A DNA stretch of 64,000 nt from Deltaproteobacteria bacterium (GCA_019307065.1 JAFDKH010000020.1:44226-108225), one strand, 5' to 3'. Counted from the first letter of the stretch, positions 41,174 to 51,309 are shown. Numbers and translations are program-made. The notes: generated by a model not told the origin, from the letters alone.

Positions 41174-43372
41174 ATGAAATTAATAGTGACAACTTTTTTC
41201 GTCTCCGTATTTATTTCAGGAGGTGTCAGCATGACCTTCCAAGCATGTAAATCTAGCGTTACCACTAAGGTCCCAATTCAGCCGGCCGCCCCAGCAGATG
41301 TCAGGCGCACAACTGATGATATCAGGCGCAATGGCAACCAGCTTATAAACGAAAAGTCTCTCTATCTTCGACAACACGCTCATAATCCAGTCGACTGGCA
41401 TCCCTGGGGAACTCAGGCCCTCGATCGGGCACGCAACGAAGACAAACCGATATTTCTTTCAATCGGCTATTCCGCCTGCCATTGGTGCCATGTGATGGAG
41501 GCTGAAGTCTTCGAAAACGATGAAATCGCGGCTTTCCTCAATGCAAATTTCATTTCTATCAAAGTCGATCGTGAAGAACGCCCCGACCTCGACAAGGCCT
41601 ACATGGAAGCCGTGGTTGCCATAACCGGCAGCGGCGGCTGGCCGATGTCGGTTTTTTTGACCCCTGAACAAAAACCGTTTTTCGGCGGCACCTATTTTCC
41701 GCGGGATCAGTTCATCCAGCTGACCGCCAGCCTTTTGGAGGCCTACAATAGTGAGCGCAAATTAGTGGTTTCGCAGGCTGAAAGACTCTACCAGCATGTT
41801 TCGGCCCAATTGCAGATTGAACCGGATTCAATCAAAGATGAATTGTTCGGGCAGGTTGTTTCACTTGCAAAAAAACGTATAGATCACAAATGGGGAGGAT
41901 TCACCTCCCAAATGAAATTCCCTATGCCGGTCAATTGGCAATTCTTGCTCAGGTACTTGCGCAAGCAAGCTGATCCCGAACTCGAAAAAATCATCCGCTT
42001 GACGCTCGACCAGATGGCCTCGGGCGGTCTGCAAGACCATTTGGCTGGTGGGTTCTACCGCTATTGTACCGAACCAACCTGGCTGATTCCTCACTTCGAG
42101 AAAATGCTTTACGACAACGCACTCCTGGCGAACTTATACCTGGAAGCCGCAGTCGTTTTTGAAGATAAAAGCTATGCCGAAACCGGCCGAGCCACGCTTG
42201 ATTTCTTACTCAAAGAGATGAGCGATCAAGCCGGCGGGTTCTATTCAAGTTTCGATGCCGACAGTGGTGGAGAAGAAGGCGCATTCTATTTATGGACTCC
42301 GGCTGAGATCGTGGAGGTGGCCGGCAAGCAAGACGGCCCGCCTCTGTCAGCGCTTTTCGGTGTTACGCCCCAAGGCAATTTCGAGAGCAAGAGCATACTC
42401 ACCTTGAGAAGCAATCCCGCGGAACTGGCCAGACAATTTAATAGCGATGAAAAGCAAGTGGCTGGCCTTGTCGCCCGACACAAGCAAGCAATGCTTAAGT
42501 TCCGCCAAAAACGTATTGCGCCAGGTCTCGACCGCAAGATAATCACTTCCTGGAACGGTCTGGCAATTACCGCCTTGGCCCAGGCTTACCGTACACTCGG
42601 CGACGAACGCTACCTCAAGGCGGGCGAGAAAGCCGCGGCATTTCTATTGAGCGTGCATCGTAGACCGGACGGCGGGCTATTTCGGTCATCGAACAACAAC
42701 GTCGCCGAGCACAATGCGATTCTAGACGACTATGCCTTTTTGTCTCGCGGCTTACTGGCCCTTTATCAGGCCACCGGCAAACAAGACTATTTGAAAAACT
42801 CTCTCGGGTTGATCGACTACACTATAAAAAACTTCAGCAACCCCAAAGGAGGCTTCTACCTGACAGCCGCCGATCAAAAAAACCCCCTTGGCCGGCAGTT
42901 CGAAGTCATTGATGGAGTTCGGCCATCCGGCAACTCGGCCATGCTCGAAGCTTTACTGATAGCCGGCACAATCACCGGTCGCGAACAATACAGACAGCTT
43001 CTTCAGACCTCACTCGAAGCATACGCCAGGGCGTTGCAAGCTGCGGGGTTGGAAATGGCTGGCTGGCTCGATGTCGCTCTACGCCTGAAAGGACCATTTT
43101 ATAATGTGATCATTGCCGGCGATCTCGAGACGACCGCTACCCAAACACTGATAGGCGGACTACAACGCCTAAACCCTGCAGGCGTTGCTCTGGCCTTTGG
43201 ACCGGCCGCTAACCCGTCTGCAGAAATGCTGGATCTGATACCTGCGCTTGCCGGAAAAAAAGCATTGCAAGGCAAGCCAACTGCCTTCGTCTGCAAACAC
43301 GGTGTCTGCAAACAGCCGACTCATGATGCCGAAGTCCTCGAACGACAAGTTCTAACCGGTTGGAACAAATAG
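41174..43372 (+). CDS. DUF255 thioredoxin-fold protein (YyaL/SSP411 family)
   Basis: The protein carries the N-terminal thioredoxin-like DUF255 domain ([24 protein letters not shown] with the CxxC-like pair) and a long alpha/alpha barrel like N-acylglucosamine 2-epimerases, ending in a Cys-rich tail (CKHGVCKQP). Its biochemical role is unknown. The predicted sigma-54 start excludes an ATG at 41099. I choose 41174 because it adds a signal-like hydrophobic stretch; an ATG at 41231 has a better AGGAGG site and is the alternative, giving a cytosolic protein. The full form is 732 residues. Confidence 0.85.
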   Translation: MKLIVTTFFVSVFISGGVSMTFQACKSSVTTKVPIQPAAPADVRRTTDDIRRNGNQLINEKSLYLRQHAHNPVDWHPWGTQALDRARNEDKPIFLSIGYSACHWCHVMEAEVFENDEIAAFLNANFISIKVDREERPDLDKAYMEAVVAITGSGGWPMSVFLTPEQKPFFGGTYFPRDQFIQLTASLLEAYNSERKLVVSQAERLYQHVSAQLQIEPDSIKDELFGQVVSLAKKRIDHKWGGFTSQMKFPMPVNWQFLLRYLRKQADPELEKIIRLTLDQMASGGLQDHLAGGFYRYCTEPTWLIPHFEKMLYDNALLANLYLEAAVVFEDKSYAETGRATLDFLLKEMSDQAGGFYSSFDADSGGEEGAFYLWTPAEIVEVAGKQDGPPLSALFGVTPQGNFESKSILTLRSNPAELARQFNSDEKQVAGLVARHKQAMLKFRQKRIAPGLDRKIITSWNGLAITALAQAYRTLGDERYLKAGEKAAAFLLSVHRRPDGGLFRSSNNNVAEHNAILDDYAFLSRGLLALYQATGKQDYLKNSLGLIDYTIKNFSNPKGGFYLTAADQKNPLGRQFEVIDGVRPSGNSAMLEALLIAGTITGREQYRQLLQTSLEAYARALQAAGLEMAGWLDVALRLKGPFYNVIIAGDLETTATQTLIGGLQRLNPAGVALAFGPAANPSAEMLDLIPALAGKKALQGKPTAFVCKHGVCKQPTHDAEVLERQVLTGWNK

Positions 43373-43390
43373 GCTAAAAGGAGAATAACA

Positions 43391-43552
43391 ATGAAAACAG
43401 TCGTGATCAGCCTGACAGAAAAAGAGATTCAGTGGCTGGATTTGATCTTGATAGACAAAGACAAAGAAGATGCGCTGAAGTTTGCAGCCGAAGTCATTAA
43501 ACAAAAAGTCAAGGCCCAGGAACCGGTCCACTGTGGAGACCACGCAGTCTAG
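43391..43552 (+). CDS. Small conserved-looking protein (53 aa)
   Basis: An ATG at 43391 follows AAGGAG by 8 bases and opens 53 codons: a short beta start (KTVVISL), an amphipathic helix (EIQWLDLILIDKDKEDALKF) and a tail with HCGDH. Similar small proteins of unknown role occur in Deltaproteobacteria. It lies 18 bases after the DUF255 gene in probable operon. Confidence 0.6.
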   Translation: MKTVVISLTEKEIQWLDLILIDKDKEDALKFAAEVIKQKVKAQEPVHCGDHAV

Positions 43553-43682
43553 CAGAGCTGAAAAGGTAGCCGCCAGCCTCGGTAAATACTCGACATCGAG
43601 TCGATTATGTGACTATCGAAAAGGGTATGCGAGTCCCTGTGTGAATAACCGTCGTTGATTAACAACCGTCTTGGAGAAGATC

Positions 43683-44240
43683 ATGACAGACATGGTACGT
43701 TGTAGGGCCTGTGGTTACATAGCCAAAGAATCCAGTATAAAAAAGGTTTGTCCGGCTTGCGGCCTGCCGGAAACAGTCTTTGAGCCATACCAGGATAAAA
43801 TCTCAAAAAACAGGCAGCTAATCCTGGGGCTGAATCTCCATCCAATTTCGGTTCATTTCCCGCAGGCCTTGGCAATTCTTATTCCAATCATGCTGGCCGC
43901 CAGTTGGTTGCCTATCGAAAACCTGAGTTTTCAATTGTTGATATCAGCCCGGCTTTTGATCGTTATTCTGCCATTCAGCGTTGTCGGCGCGCTATTAGCC
44001 GGCCTAATCGACGGTAAAACACGTTTCAAAAAACTGACAACCCCATACTTGTTGAAGAAGATTATTGTCGGGTCCGTATTTCTGATTCTATCGACAGTCA
44101 TGGCGATCTTGATGTTTGTCGAAGATTTCGAGCCAGACAGTTTTTACTTGGTATTCGCCATGTCGGTAGGCTGCGCAATTTGTGCCGTCATACTCGGTAA
44201 AATCGGCGGGAAGATTGTGTCAGCCAAGGTAAATGGCTAG
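43683..44240 (+). CDS. Membrane protein with N-terminal rubredoxin-like zinc ribbon (DUF2231-like)
   Basis: The 185 residues start at ATG 43683 (GGAG upstream) with two CxxC pairs (CRACGYI and CPACGLP) of rubredoxin/rubrerythrin type, followed by four membrane spans beginning with LHPISVHFPQALAI, a DUF2231 signature. A membrane-bound iron or zinc redox relay is likely. It lies between thiol-redox and cytochrome c assembly genes. Confidence 0.75.
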   Translation: MTDMVRCRACGYIAKESSIKKVCPACGLPETVFEPYQDKISKNRQLILGLNLHPISVHFPQALAILIPIMLAASWLPIENLSFQLLISARLLIVILPFSVVGALLAGLIDGKTRFKKLTTPYLLKKIIVGSVFLILSTVMAILMFVEDFEPDSFYLVFAMSVGCAICAVILGKIGGKIVSAKVNG

Positions 44241-44377
44241 CGACATCGTCAAGCCAAGCACTATTCTTTTTTGTTTTTCATAAAGAAATCTTGTACATGG
44301 TGCGCCAATATGCCAAATGGTTATGTTTGAGATGAGCGGGGAATGACTCGTGCTGTAACCAATTGTTTGGAGTGGGA

Positions 44378-46339
44378 ATGGGACAAGTTGAATCCGAAGA
44401 AGATGTTGCAATACGCAAGCCGCGTCAGCGTTTCTGGCTTGCGCTAAAAATTCTGTCTGTTGGCTACCTGGCAGGAACGGTTGTACAACATGGACTTTCA
44501 AAGAGCTTAGCGAACAATCCAGATCTATCCCAAACACTCGGAGTCGTAATAGGTCTGACGAGTTTTTTGGGTGTGCTTATATTTGGCTTCAACCGACGCT
44601 GGTCGCTGTTTTTTGCCAGCAACCGATTTTCTACACCTGTGATTCTAGCAATAACTCATTTTTCTATCTTGGGAACATTTATCGTACAAGGCAAGTCTGG
44701 GAACACGTTAGTGGAAATGTTTTTCCTGCAAGACGTCTTTCATTCTTTTGGTTTTATCTTTTTGATGGGTTTGGGAGCTGGTGGGCTGGCACTAGTTTGT
44801 TGCCGTAAACGCAAATGGACCATCCGGTATGCAGGTGCCTTTTCTGCCCACATTGGTTTGTTGTTGATTTTACTTGGAGCGGCAATCGGAAATTTGTGGA
44901 GCACGAAGGGACGATTGAATATGCATGTGGGAGATGAGTCCAAAAACATTCTCATCCCAAAAACTGACGGTCAGGTTTATCAGATGGAACTGCCTTTTTC
45001 GGTCAGGTTCGACAAATTTGAGCTCAAACACTACGAGCCCGCGATAAGGTTGATGGTTTTCGGATTCAATGGAAAAAAAGAGAAGCGGCTTTTATCGGTA
45101 GATCCTAAAGAGACAAAAGACATCGAAATATTGAAAGAGAAATTTGGCGTCACTTTTATCTCCTACTGGTCAGACTATCATCGTAAGGAAGTGGTCACTC
45201 CGGTTGAGGTACCGGCAGACAAGCTCATTGCGCCATCCAAAAAACAGCCGGCCGCCATTCAGATTAGCATGCCCGCTGCGAAAGGTTCCCAGACTGTATG
45301 GGTCTACGATGAGGGATTGTCTGAAGGTGGACGCATCAAGGGTCAAGAGCATCAACTCGCTTTCTTTTGGCAGCCAGTGCGAGCTAAAGCCTATCTGGAA
45401 TCTTTGGAGGCAGGCCCAAAAAGTTCAGAGCACCTACTGGTATTTGGCGAGAATCGTATACCAGTCAAGGTCGGCGAAAGCTATGCCTTGCCTGGACGCA
45501 ATGAGACAGTGAAAGTCTTACAAGCCTTTCGCGACCTGGTCATGGACGCCCAAACACGTAAGCCTTCCGAACGATCCAATAAACCCCATAACCCGGCCAT
45601 TGAAATTTCGGTATTGGATTCCAACGACAAGCAAATCAGCAAGACCTGGTTGTTTGCCAAATTTCCTGGATTTCATCACCAGGGTAAAGGCGCTAATTCA
45701 GCCTTAGCACACATGCAGTATGAATTTAGCGCGGCTTCTTTTGAACCGCCTCTGATGGTAATCGTTGGCGAAACCCAACAGGTATTCAAACGCGACAAAG
45801 ACGGCGCCCTGACCCCCGGGAAGCTTGTGCGCGACCAGAGTTTCAAAATTGGCGAGCATGATTTTCGGGTGCTGTCTTTGCACGCACAGGTTCAACGAAG
45901 ATACATTGATACCAACAAAAGCGACAAGGTCAAAAACCCGGTCGCGCAGATCCGCTATAAAGAACGCGCGCAATTCCTGGCACCTGGGAAACCGCTCCAA
46001 CTATCCGAACGGCGGATATTAGTGCTGGCCGACAAAAACGGCGACAACGTTAAGGATTATCTCAGCAGCATGTCAGTTATTGAAAACGGCAAGAAGGTCA
46101 AAACCCATATCATCGAGGTCAACTATCCCTTGGAGTACCAGGGCTGGGTTTTTTACCAATCTGATTACAGAAAGGATGATCTAACCTTTTCAGGCTTTAT
46201 GGTTGTCCGTGATCCCGGCCTGTGGGTGGTGTATTTGGGCCTGCTGATCAACTTTTGCGGAGTGGCCCTCGCTATGTTTTTACCGGTGTTTTCCCGAAGA
46301 CAAAAAGTTCGGTTAGCTGCAAAAGGAAGCGTCACATGA
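44378..46339 (+). CDS. resB: ResB-like cytochrome c assembly protein
   Basis: The 653 residues have N-terminal membrane spans, a large soluble periplasmic region rich in beta strands, and a final span before a basic tail (SGFMVVRDPGLWVVYLGLLINF), the typical ResB end. With CcsA it forms the system II haem lyase that moves haem out and attaches it to CxxCH sites, which the many multihaem cytochromes here need. The ATG at 44378 has GGAG 5 bases away; TTG and GTG starts lie just upstream. It overlaps ccsA by 4 bases. Confidence 0.85.
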   Translation: MGQVESEEDVAIRKPRQRFWLALKILSVGYLAGTVVQHGLSKSLANNPDLSQTLGVVIGLTSFLGVLIFGFNRRWSLFFASNRFSTPVILAITHFSILGTFIVQGKSGNTLVEMFFLQDVFHSFGFIFLMGLGAGGLALVCCRKRKWTIRYAGAFSAHIGLLLILLGAAIGNLWSTKGRLNMHVGDESKNILIPKTDGQVYQMELPFSVRFDKFELKHYEPAIRLMVFGFNGKKEKRLLSVDPKETKDIEILKEKFGVTFISYWSDYHRKEVVTPVEVPADKLIAPSKKQPAAIQISMPAAKGSQTVWVYDEGLSEGGRIKGQEHQLAFFWQPVRAKAYLESLEAGPKSSEHLLVFGENRIPVKVGESYALPGRNETVKVLQAFRDLVMDAQTRKPSERSNKPHNPAIEISVLDSNDKQISKTWLFAKFPGFHHQGKGANSALAHMQYEFSAASFEPPLMVIVGETQQVFKRDKDGALTPGKLVRDQSFKIGEHDFRVLSLHAQVQRRYIDTNKSDKVKNPVAQIRYKERAQFLAPGKPLQLSERRILVLADKNGDNVKDYLSSMSVIENGKKVKTHIIEVNYPLEYQGWVFYQSDYRKDDLTFSGFMVVRDPGLWVVYLGLLINFCGVALAMFLPVFSRRQKVRLAAKGSVT

Positions 46340-47217
46340 CACAAACAGCTGAAATCCTTACAACCTGGTGTATTGGCGTTTATGTCCTGGCAGCATTGAT
46401 ATATGCCTTAATGTGGCTCAAGGATGCCAAAATCCTGCGCTGGTCGGCTCCGGCTGTACTGGCCTGTGGACTGGGCTTGAATTTGTTTCAGCTCTTTTCT
46501 CGCTGGCTGGAGACTAATCAACCTCCCTTTAAAACCTTGTTCGAGTCACTGGTATTGTTTGCGGCCTGTGTGACCATCTTGTATCTGGCCGTTGAGTTCA
46601 TTTACCGGGCACGTATCCTGGGCAGTTTTTCCGGACTTATGGCGGCCGCAATCCTGCTATATGGCTTGCTGGGACACGACAAAGAAGCGGTGAACTTGCC
46701 GCCGGCTCTGCAGAGTGGCTGGTTTATTCCGCACGTGGTTGTGTATTTTTTCGGATACGGGGCCATGGTTATTGCCTTTATCATCGCCATTGTGTTTTTG
46801 GTTCAAGGTGCCCAGTCAGCCCAAAGTGTGGCACAGAAACAAGCCACAAAAATGGAATCTGCCAGCGTTTTCCAACTCCGATTTGCGCATTTGCTGCCGT
46901 TGGAACTGCGTAACATGGAGTGGTTGCTGGATCTAACTGTACGTTTTGGTTTTGCCTTATTGACCTTTGGATTGCTGATTGGGGCGGTATGGGCCAAAGA
47001 AGCCTGGGGAGACTACTGGACGTGGGATCCCAAAGAAACCTGGTCATTGGTGACCTGGCTGGTGTTCGCTGCCTATCTCCACTTGCATTACCTTAGCGGC
47101 TGGCGGGGAAAGAAACTGGCCTTTTTGGTGATAGCTGGATTCGCCGCAGTTTTATTCACCTACCTGGGCATGCACTTGCTGCCGAATGCGGATCAAAGTG
47201 CACATGTGTATCAATAG
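46336..47217 (+). CDS. ccsA: Cytochrome c assembly protein CcsA/ResC
   Basis: The 293-residue membrane protein has eight spans and the haem-binding WWD-type motif WGDYWTWDPKETWSLVTW, flanked by histidines in PHVVVYFF and LHLHYLSGW. It partners ResB in system II cytochrome c maturation. ATGA overlap couples the two genes. Confidence 0.92.
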   Translation: MTQTAEILTTWCIGVYVLAALIYALMWLKDAKILRWSAPAVLACGLGLNLFQLFSRWLETNQPPFKTLFESLVLFAACVTILYLAVEFIYRARILGSFSGLMAAAILLYGLLGHDKEAVNLPPALQSGWFIPHVVVYFFGYGAMVIAFIIAIVFLVQGAQSAQSVAQKQATKMESASVFQLRFAHLLPLELRNMEWLLDLTVRFGFALLTFGLLIGAVWAKEAWGDYWTWDPKETWSLVTWLVFAAYLHLHYLSGWRGKKLAFLVIAGFAAVLFTYLGMHLLPNADQSAHVYQ

Positions 47218-47268
47218 CCTCACATAGGAAGTGTTGGGTCATAAATAGGCCCTCTTGACCTATGAAAG

Positions 47269-47275
47269 TGTCTCA
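47269..47275. promoter_or_regulatory. TGTCTCA site upstream of ferritin-like operon
   Basis: A single TGTCTCA lies 72 bp before the -24/-12 box at 47347. No second half-site is evident in the 191-bp gap after ccsA. Confidence 0.45.
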
Positions 47276-47346
47276 TTTAGATTGCCGGACATAGTTACAT
47301 TTTTTCTAATACACTGTAACCACTTCAGTTATTGACATATTGCATT

Positions 47347-47362
47347 TGGCACACCACTTGCT
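47347..47362 (+). promoter_or_regulatory. Sigma-54 promoter of the ferritin-like gene run
   Basis: TGGCACACCACTTGCT matches TGGCAC and TTGCT exactly with GG-N10-GC. Transcription should start near 47373, 37 bases before the ATG at 47410. Confidence 0.8.
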
Positions 47363-47409
47363 TTGAACATTTCAAACAGTAACTTAGAAAACCTCAAAAG
47401 GAGAATGAA

Positions 47410-47850
47410 ATGTCCACTAAAGAACTTCAGGAAAAATTAGTCGATCAAATGAAAACCTGGCAAAAGATCGAAGACTCGGCGGTAGCCTCGACCAGCAAGA
47501 TAATAAAAGAATCTCAAAATCCGTTGATTCAGTTGGTAATGGAAATCATCAAAGCCGATTCGCAGATGCATCATCGAGTCCAGGAATTCATCGTCAGTAT
47601 GTATGAGAAGCAGGCAGTTTCTTTGACGCCGGAAGAGATGGGTGAAGTCTGGGATAGTATCGAAAAGCACATAGCGATTGAAAAGAAAATGGTCGCCTAT
47701 GTCGATGATGCCCTTGAATCTCTGAAGGGCAAAAAGATGCTGGTACCTGAGTATCTCTTGACCTATCTGCGGTCTGACGAACAAAAGCACGACGATTTAC
47801 TGGCCGGTCTCGAATACATCAAACGCGGGATGTACCCCTACTCATCCTGA
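47410..47850 (+). CDS. Ferritin-like helical protein
   Basis: The 146-residue four-helix protein has regularly spaced possible metal ligands (Glu in KIEDS, ADSQMHHR, EKHIAIEKK and DEQKHDDLL). This resembles a diverged ferritin or rubrerythrin diiron site, but the classical ExxH pairs are incomplete. AAGGAG precedes the start. It is first of three such genes behind a strong -24/-12 promoter. Confidence 0.7.
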   Translation: MSTKELQEKLVDQMKTWQKIEDSAVASTSKIIKESQNPLIQLVMEIIKADSQMHHRVQEFIVSMYEKQAVSLTPEEMGEVWDSIEKHIAIEKKMVAYVDDALESLKGKKMLVPEYLLTYLRSDEQKHDDLLAGLEYIKRGMYPYSS

Positions 47851-47889
47851 CATGATTGAGAAGCCTGGCAGAGGAGGTATGAACAAAAC

Positions 47890-48396
47890 ATGGAACTAGA
47901 AAATGCAATCAAAACCGCCATAAGCTACGAAATCAAGATCCGCGACCTTTACCTCAAGAGCGTCGAAACCTGCCAGGATGATACCGGCTGTAAAGTCCTT
48001 CAGATCATGGCAGGCGAAGAACAAGATCATATTGATTACCTTGCGCTGATGCTCGAAGAATGGAAAGAGTCGGGCAAAATTACACCCAAAAAACTGAAAT
48101 CAGCGATCCCATCAAAAACCAAGATTGCAAAAAGCGTTGCCAAGTTGAAAAAGAAATCGGCAGCCGAGCAACTGTCCAGCGACCTCGATTTGTTGAAGCT
48201 TGCTCTTGAAATCGAAAAAGAAACCAGTGATTTCTATCGCCAAATGGTGAATTCTCTCAATGCCGCCGGACAAGAGCTGTTCGAGCCGTTTGTCGAGATT
48301 GAAGACGGGCACGTAGCGATTGTCCAGGCCGAAATAGATAATCTCAGTGGCCTCGGCTTCTGGTTCGATTTCCAGGAGTTCGATCTCGAGGGATAA
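47890..48396 (+). CDS. Ferritin-like diiron protein
   Basis: The 168 residues have two helix pairs, each with ferritin-type ligands: YEIKIRDLY with EEQDHIDYL, and EIEKETSDFY with EIEDGHVAI. They are joined by a Lys-rich linker near 70-95. It looks like a rubrerythrin erythrin domain without the rubredoxin part. It begins 39 bases after the preceding gene and AGGAGG lies 9-14 bases before the ATG. Confidence 0.75.
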   Translation: MELENAIKTAISYEIKIRDLYLKSVETCQDDTGCKVLQIMAGEEQDHIDYLALMLEEWKESGKITPKKLKSAIPSKTKIAKSVAKLKKKSAAEQLSSDLDLLKLALEIEKETSDFYRQMVNSLNAAGQELFEPFVEIEDGHVAIVQAEIDNLSGLGFWFDFQEFDLEG

Positions 48397-48419
48397 TGAT
48401 AACTTTCAAGGAGACCGGT

Positions 48420-48932
48420 ATGGGCACGAATAATCAGGATATTATTAATGGCCTGCAACAGGCGATACAAACCGAATCGTATGGCCACTATTTCTACAGT
48501 ATGGCAGCCGCAACCATCGAAGACCAAAAAGGCAAAGAGATTTTTAAAACCCTGGCACAAGAAGAGCTGGCCCATATGCGCTTTTTGCAGGATCAGCATC
48601 AGTCTTTTGTTGAACAGGGCAAAGCCGACGACGCAGCCAGGTTAGGACCGCAGGCAGACCTGTCCGGTAGTAGTCCGATCTTCTCGACAGCTATCAAGAA
48701 TCGAATTTCGACCGCTCACTTCGAGATGACTGCTTTGTCCGTCGCAATCAACTTAGAGTTGTCATCAGAACAGTTTTATCGAAAACAATCCCAGGCAGCC
48801 TCCGACCCGACTGTGGCTAAATTTTTTATCGACTTAGCCGATTGGGAGTCGGGACATTATCATGCTCTGCTTCGTCAGCAGGAAGAGCTGAAGCAAGACT
48901 ATTGGGCAGAGGCCGGTTTTGCACCCTCATGA
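48420..48932 (+). CDS. Ferritin-like diiron protein
   Basis: The 170-residue protein starts at ATG 48420 behind AAGGAG. It has ExxH-type ligand pairs in ESYGHYFYSM/EELAHMRFL and ELSSEQFYRK/WESGHYHAL, as in the ferritin-like COG1633 family. No rubredoxin domain is attached. It is the third gene of the run; its stop is followed after 18 bases by TGAGACA sites for ccdA. Confidence 0.78.
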   Translation: MGTNNQDIINGLQQAIQTESYGHYFYSMAAATIEDQKGKEIFKTLAQEELAHMRFLQDQHQSFVEQGKADDAARLGPQADLSGSSPIFSTAIKNRISTAHFEMTALSVAINLELSSEQFYRKQSQAASDPTVAKFFIDLADWESGHYHALLRQQEELKQDYWAEAGFAPS

Positions 48933-48949
48933 TTGTGGCCCCCATTACG

Positions 48950-48964
48950 CGAGACAGTGAGACA
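48950..48964. promoter_or_regulatory. CGAGACA-G-TGAGACA site pair upstream of ccdA
   Basis: Two copies of the motif in the same direction lie 8 bp apart and end 56 bp before the -24/-12-like box at 49020. Confidence 0.55.
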
Positions 48965-49019
48965 TTCTGGACTTCCGCCTGTTTGGCTAATTTCCCGTAA
49001 AAACAAAAACTTATATTTA

Positions 49020-49035
49020 TGGCACGAAGTTTGAA
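49020..49035 (+). promoter_or_regulatory. Sigma-54-like promoter of the ccdA operon
   Basis: TGGCACGAAGTTTGAA is perfect in the -24 half, but the near-invariant GC of the -12 half reads GA. The position relative to the TGAGACA pair and gene start is right, so it is probably a weak or modified -24/-12 promoter. Confidence 0.45.
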
Positions 49036-49074
49036 CCCTAGTATCGCGATTTGATACTTAGCGGAGGAATCTTC

Positions 49075-50256
49075 ATGTCGATAGACGTTTTCGGAATATT
49101 TGGGGCCGGACTACTGACCTTTGCCACTCCGTGTATATTACCGATGATCCCAATTTACCTTTCGGCCTTGATCGGTGCGGATATTCGCAAGATCGACTCA
49201 GCTGCGCGGGGACAGCTTATTTTTCGAGCTCTGCTGTTTTCCGCCGGATTCATACTGGTTTTCACCTTGCTCGGTCTGGCGGTTTCCTCGGTGGGTGCCT
49301 TCTTGATTGCCAACAAAACAGTCATCCAGGCAATCGGTGCCCTCATAATTCTGTTGTTCGGATTGAAGTTCGTTGGCTTGATAAACATCACCTGGCTGGA
49401 CCGATTGATCCGCGCGGACGACAGAAAACTGCAGACTCGTTTCGGGGGAATCAATGCCTTCTTCATGGGTATTGTGTTCGCGGCCGGCTGGTCGCCCTGT
49501 GCCGGCCCGGTTCTGGGCTCGGTCCTGACTTACACTGCCTCGGCCACATCCGATCCTCTGACCGGCGCATTTTACTTGAGTGTCTACGGATTTGGCTTCG
49601 CCCTGCCGCTGCTTTTAGTGGCCGCCTTCGCAGAGGCCGGCTCGCGTCTGCTGAAACGGATGGGTCCCAGCCTGGGTAAGGTCGAGCGCGTGATCGGCAT
49701 CCTGATGATAATTGTGGCCGGGTCGCTAGCCGCCGATGTGATCAGCCAACAGTCGGTTAGTGCACCTGACTCGGTCGGGACCACCGAGAAAAATGTAGAC
49801 GCAGGAGTTTTGGCAAAACCGACCATGCTAGTGCTAACTTCTAGTGAATGTTCGATCTGTCGACAAATGGAGCCGATCGTCAAGGGCATAACCAGCCTGT
49901 GCGACGGCCAGGGCGTAATTATCAAAGAATATGATCTGGCCCAGCCAGCCAACCGTCCGCTGATTACGAAATATAAACTGGTGGCAACTCCCACTTTCGT
50001 GTTCCTGGATGCGAAAAGAAACGAAGTAGCTCGATTGGTGGGCCAACAAACCGATAACACGCTCAAACAAGCACTATCGGCACTGCGGGGCGTCCCCTGT
50101 CCCGGTCTGAAGCTACTCCAAAAAGATCAAGCCGGAGAGGATGCTAGCGGTGATATCTCGTGCCAAATGACTACTTTTGTCAGTAGAACCCAAAAATCTA
50201 CAGTCTCAGGAGTCGAGACCGTCGGCAGCTGCCAGACAGAAAAGAGGACCCCATGA
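49075..50256 (+). CDS. CcdA-type thiol transporter fused to thioredoxin domain
   Basis: The 393 residues start with a CcdA/DsbD membrane core: ATPCILPMIPI (Cys20) and WSPCAGPVLG carry the two cysteines that move reducing power across the membrane. A periplasmic or cytosolic thioredoxin-like domain with SSECSICRQ follows, and a Cys-containing tail (CQMTTF, GSCQTE) ends it. The ATG at 49075 has GGAGGA upstream. It reduces exported thiols, needed for apocytochrome c and peroxide repair. The gene overlaps the next by 4 bases. Confidence 0.88.
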   Translation: MSIDVFGIFGAGLLTFATPCILPMIPIYLSALIGADIRKIDSAARGQLIFRALLFSAGFILVFTLLGLAVSSVGAFLIANKTVIQAIGALIILLFGLKFVGLINITWLDRLIRADDRKLQTRFGGINAFFMGIVFAAGWSPCAGPVLGSVLTYTASATSDPLTGAFYLSVYGFGFALPLLLVAAFAEAGSRLLKRMGPSLGKVERVIGILMIIVAGSLAADVISQQSVSAPDSVGTTEKNVDAGVLAKPTMLVLTSSECSICRQMEPIVKGITSLCDGQGVIIKEYDLAQPANRPLITKYKLVATPTFVFLDAKRNEVARLVGQQTDNTLKQALSALRGVPCPGLKLLQKDQAGEDASGDISCQMTTFVSRTQKSTVSGVETVGSCQTEKRTP

Positions 50257-50483
50257 AAGAATTTGAATATGAAATAACTCAACATACTAGTAATGAGTTT
50301 CAGACCCTGGCCTTTGTCTGTTCCAACTCGGGAGAATGTCGCCAAGAGCAGATTACCGGCAGCGAACTAGAAATCCTGACTGAAAAATTGAATAGTCGTG
50401 GAAAACAAGGCTGGGAATTGATACAAATCAGCTTTCGGGAAGAGATAGTTGTTGCCTTTTGGAAACGTGAACGTTCTTCGTAG
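50253..50483 (+). CDS. Small DUF4177-like protein
   Basis: The 76-residue protein has a beta-alpha-beta pattern ending GKQGWELIQISFREEIVVAFWKR, the DUF4177 signature (GWELV). Two cysteines sit in FVCSNSGECRQ. ATGA overlap couples it to the ccdA-thioredoxin gene. Role unknown. Confidence 0.65.
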   Translation: MKEFEYEITQHTSNEFQTLAFVCSNSGECRQEQITGSELEILTEKLNSRGKQGWELIQISFREEIVVAFWKRERSS

Positions 50484-50526
50484 GCTGTAGGCTATGCGAT
50501 AATAGATAGCCCAAAGGAGGCAGAAG

Positions 50527-51042
50527 ATGGACTACCTAGAGTCAATAGAGTTGGCAATGCGAAACGAAAAGAGCGAGATGGAGTTCTACCTCAATGAGGC
50601 CTCGCGATCCAAAAATGAATTAGCGAAAAAGATGTTCACCACGTTGGCCAATGACGAAAAGGAACACATGCAGCGAATCAAGAAATTGCATGACAGACTC
50701 GTGGCTGAAGGCAGCTGGCCCGCAGATGTGCCGATCCATGTCGCTGGCACCGACATCAAGCAGGTTCTAGACAACCTGGCGACAAATGTCGGCTCGCAGG
50801 CTAACCATGACGATGACGACATTCGTGCACTCAAGAAAGCAGCCGAGTTCGAAAGCAAAGGCGCCGCCTTTTACAAAGACATAGCCCAGGCATGTGACAA
50901 CCAAATGGAAAAGAATTTCTTCGAATTTCTGGCTGGAATAGAAAGAGAGCACCAGCTGTCGATCATGGATTCGCTGGCCTTTTTGGAGGATCCAGAAACC
51001 TGGATGATGCAGCACGAACGCTCGGGCCTCGACGGAGCCTGA
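50527..51042 (+). CDS. Ferritin-like diiron protein (rubrerythrin-type helices)
   Basis: The 171 residues have ligand helices MRNEKSEMEFYLNEA, NDEKEHMQRIKKL, EFESKGAAFY and EREHQLSIM, the full set of Glu and ExxH residues for a diiron site, without a rubredoxin domain. AAGGAGG precedes the ATG. It is probably in the ccdA-to-glutaredoxin operon. Confidence 0.82.
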   Translation: MDYLESIELAMRNEKSEMEFYLNEASRSKNELAKKMFTTLANDEKEHMQRIKKLHDRLVAEGSWPADVPIHVAGTDIKQVLDNLATNVGSQANHDDDDIRALKKAAEFESKGAAFYKDIAQACDNQMEKNFFEFLAGIEREHQLSIMDSLAFLEDPETWMMQHERSGLDGA

Positions 51043-51057
51043 GGAAAGAAAAATCGC

Positions 51058-51309
51058 ATGTCAAAACAAGTTAAATTGTTTGCCATCAGCACCTGTGGCT
51101 GGTGCAAAAAAGTAAAACGATTTCTCAAAGACAATGATATCGAATATGAATGCTGTGATGTCGATCTTCTCGGTGATGCTGAAAAGAACCAGGTTCGTGA
51201 AGAAGTTGCAAAACTGAACCCCAGAAAAACCTATCCAACCCTGGTAGTCGACGATATCGTTATAGTCGGCTACGACGAAGATCGTATGCGCGAGGTTCTG
51301 GATAGCTGA
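51058..51309 (+). CDS. Glutaredoxin-like protein
   Basis: The 83-residue thioredoxin-fold protein has the CGWC active site (STCGWCKKVKRFL), a TYPTLVVDD cis-Pro loop and GYDEDRM. It resembles short glutaredoxins of anaerobes that accept electrons from thioredoxin reductase or FTR rather than glutathione. It lies 15 bases after the diiron gene. Confidence 0.85.
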   Translation: MSKQVKLFAISTCGWCKKVKRFLKDNDIEYECCDVDLLGDAEKNQVREEVAKLNPRKTYPTLVVDDIVIVGYDEDRMREVLDS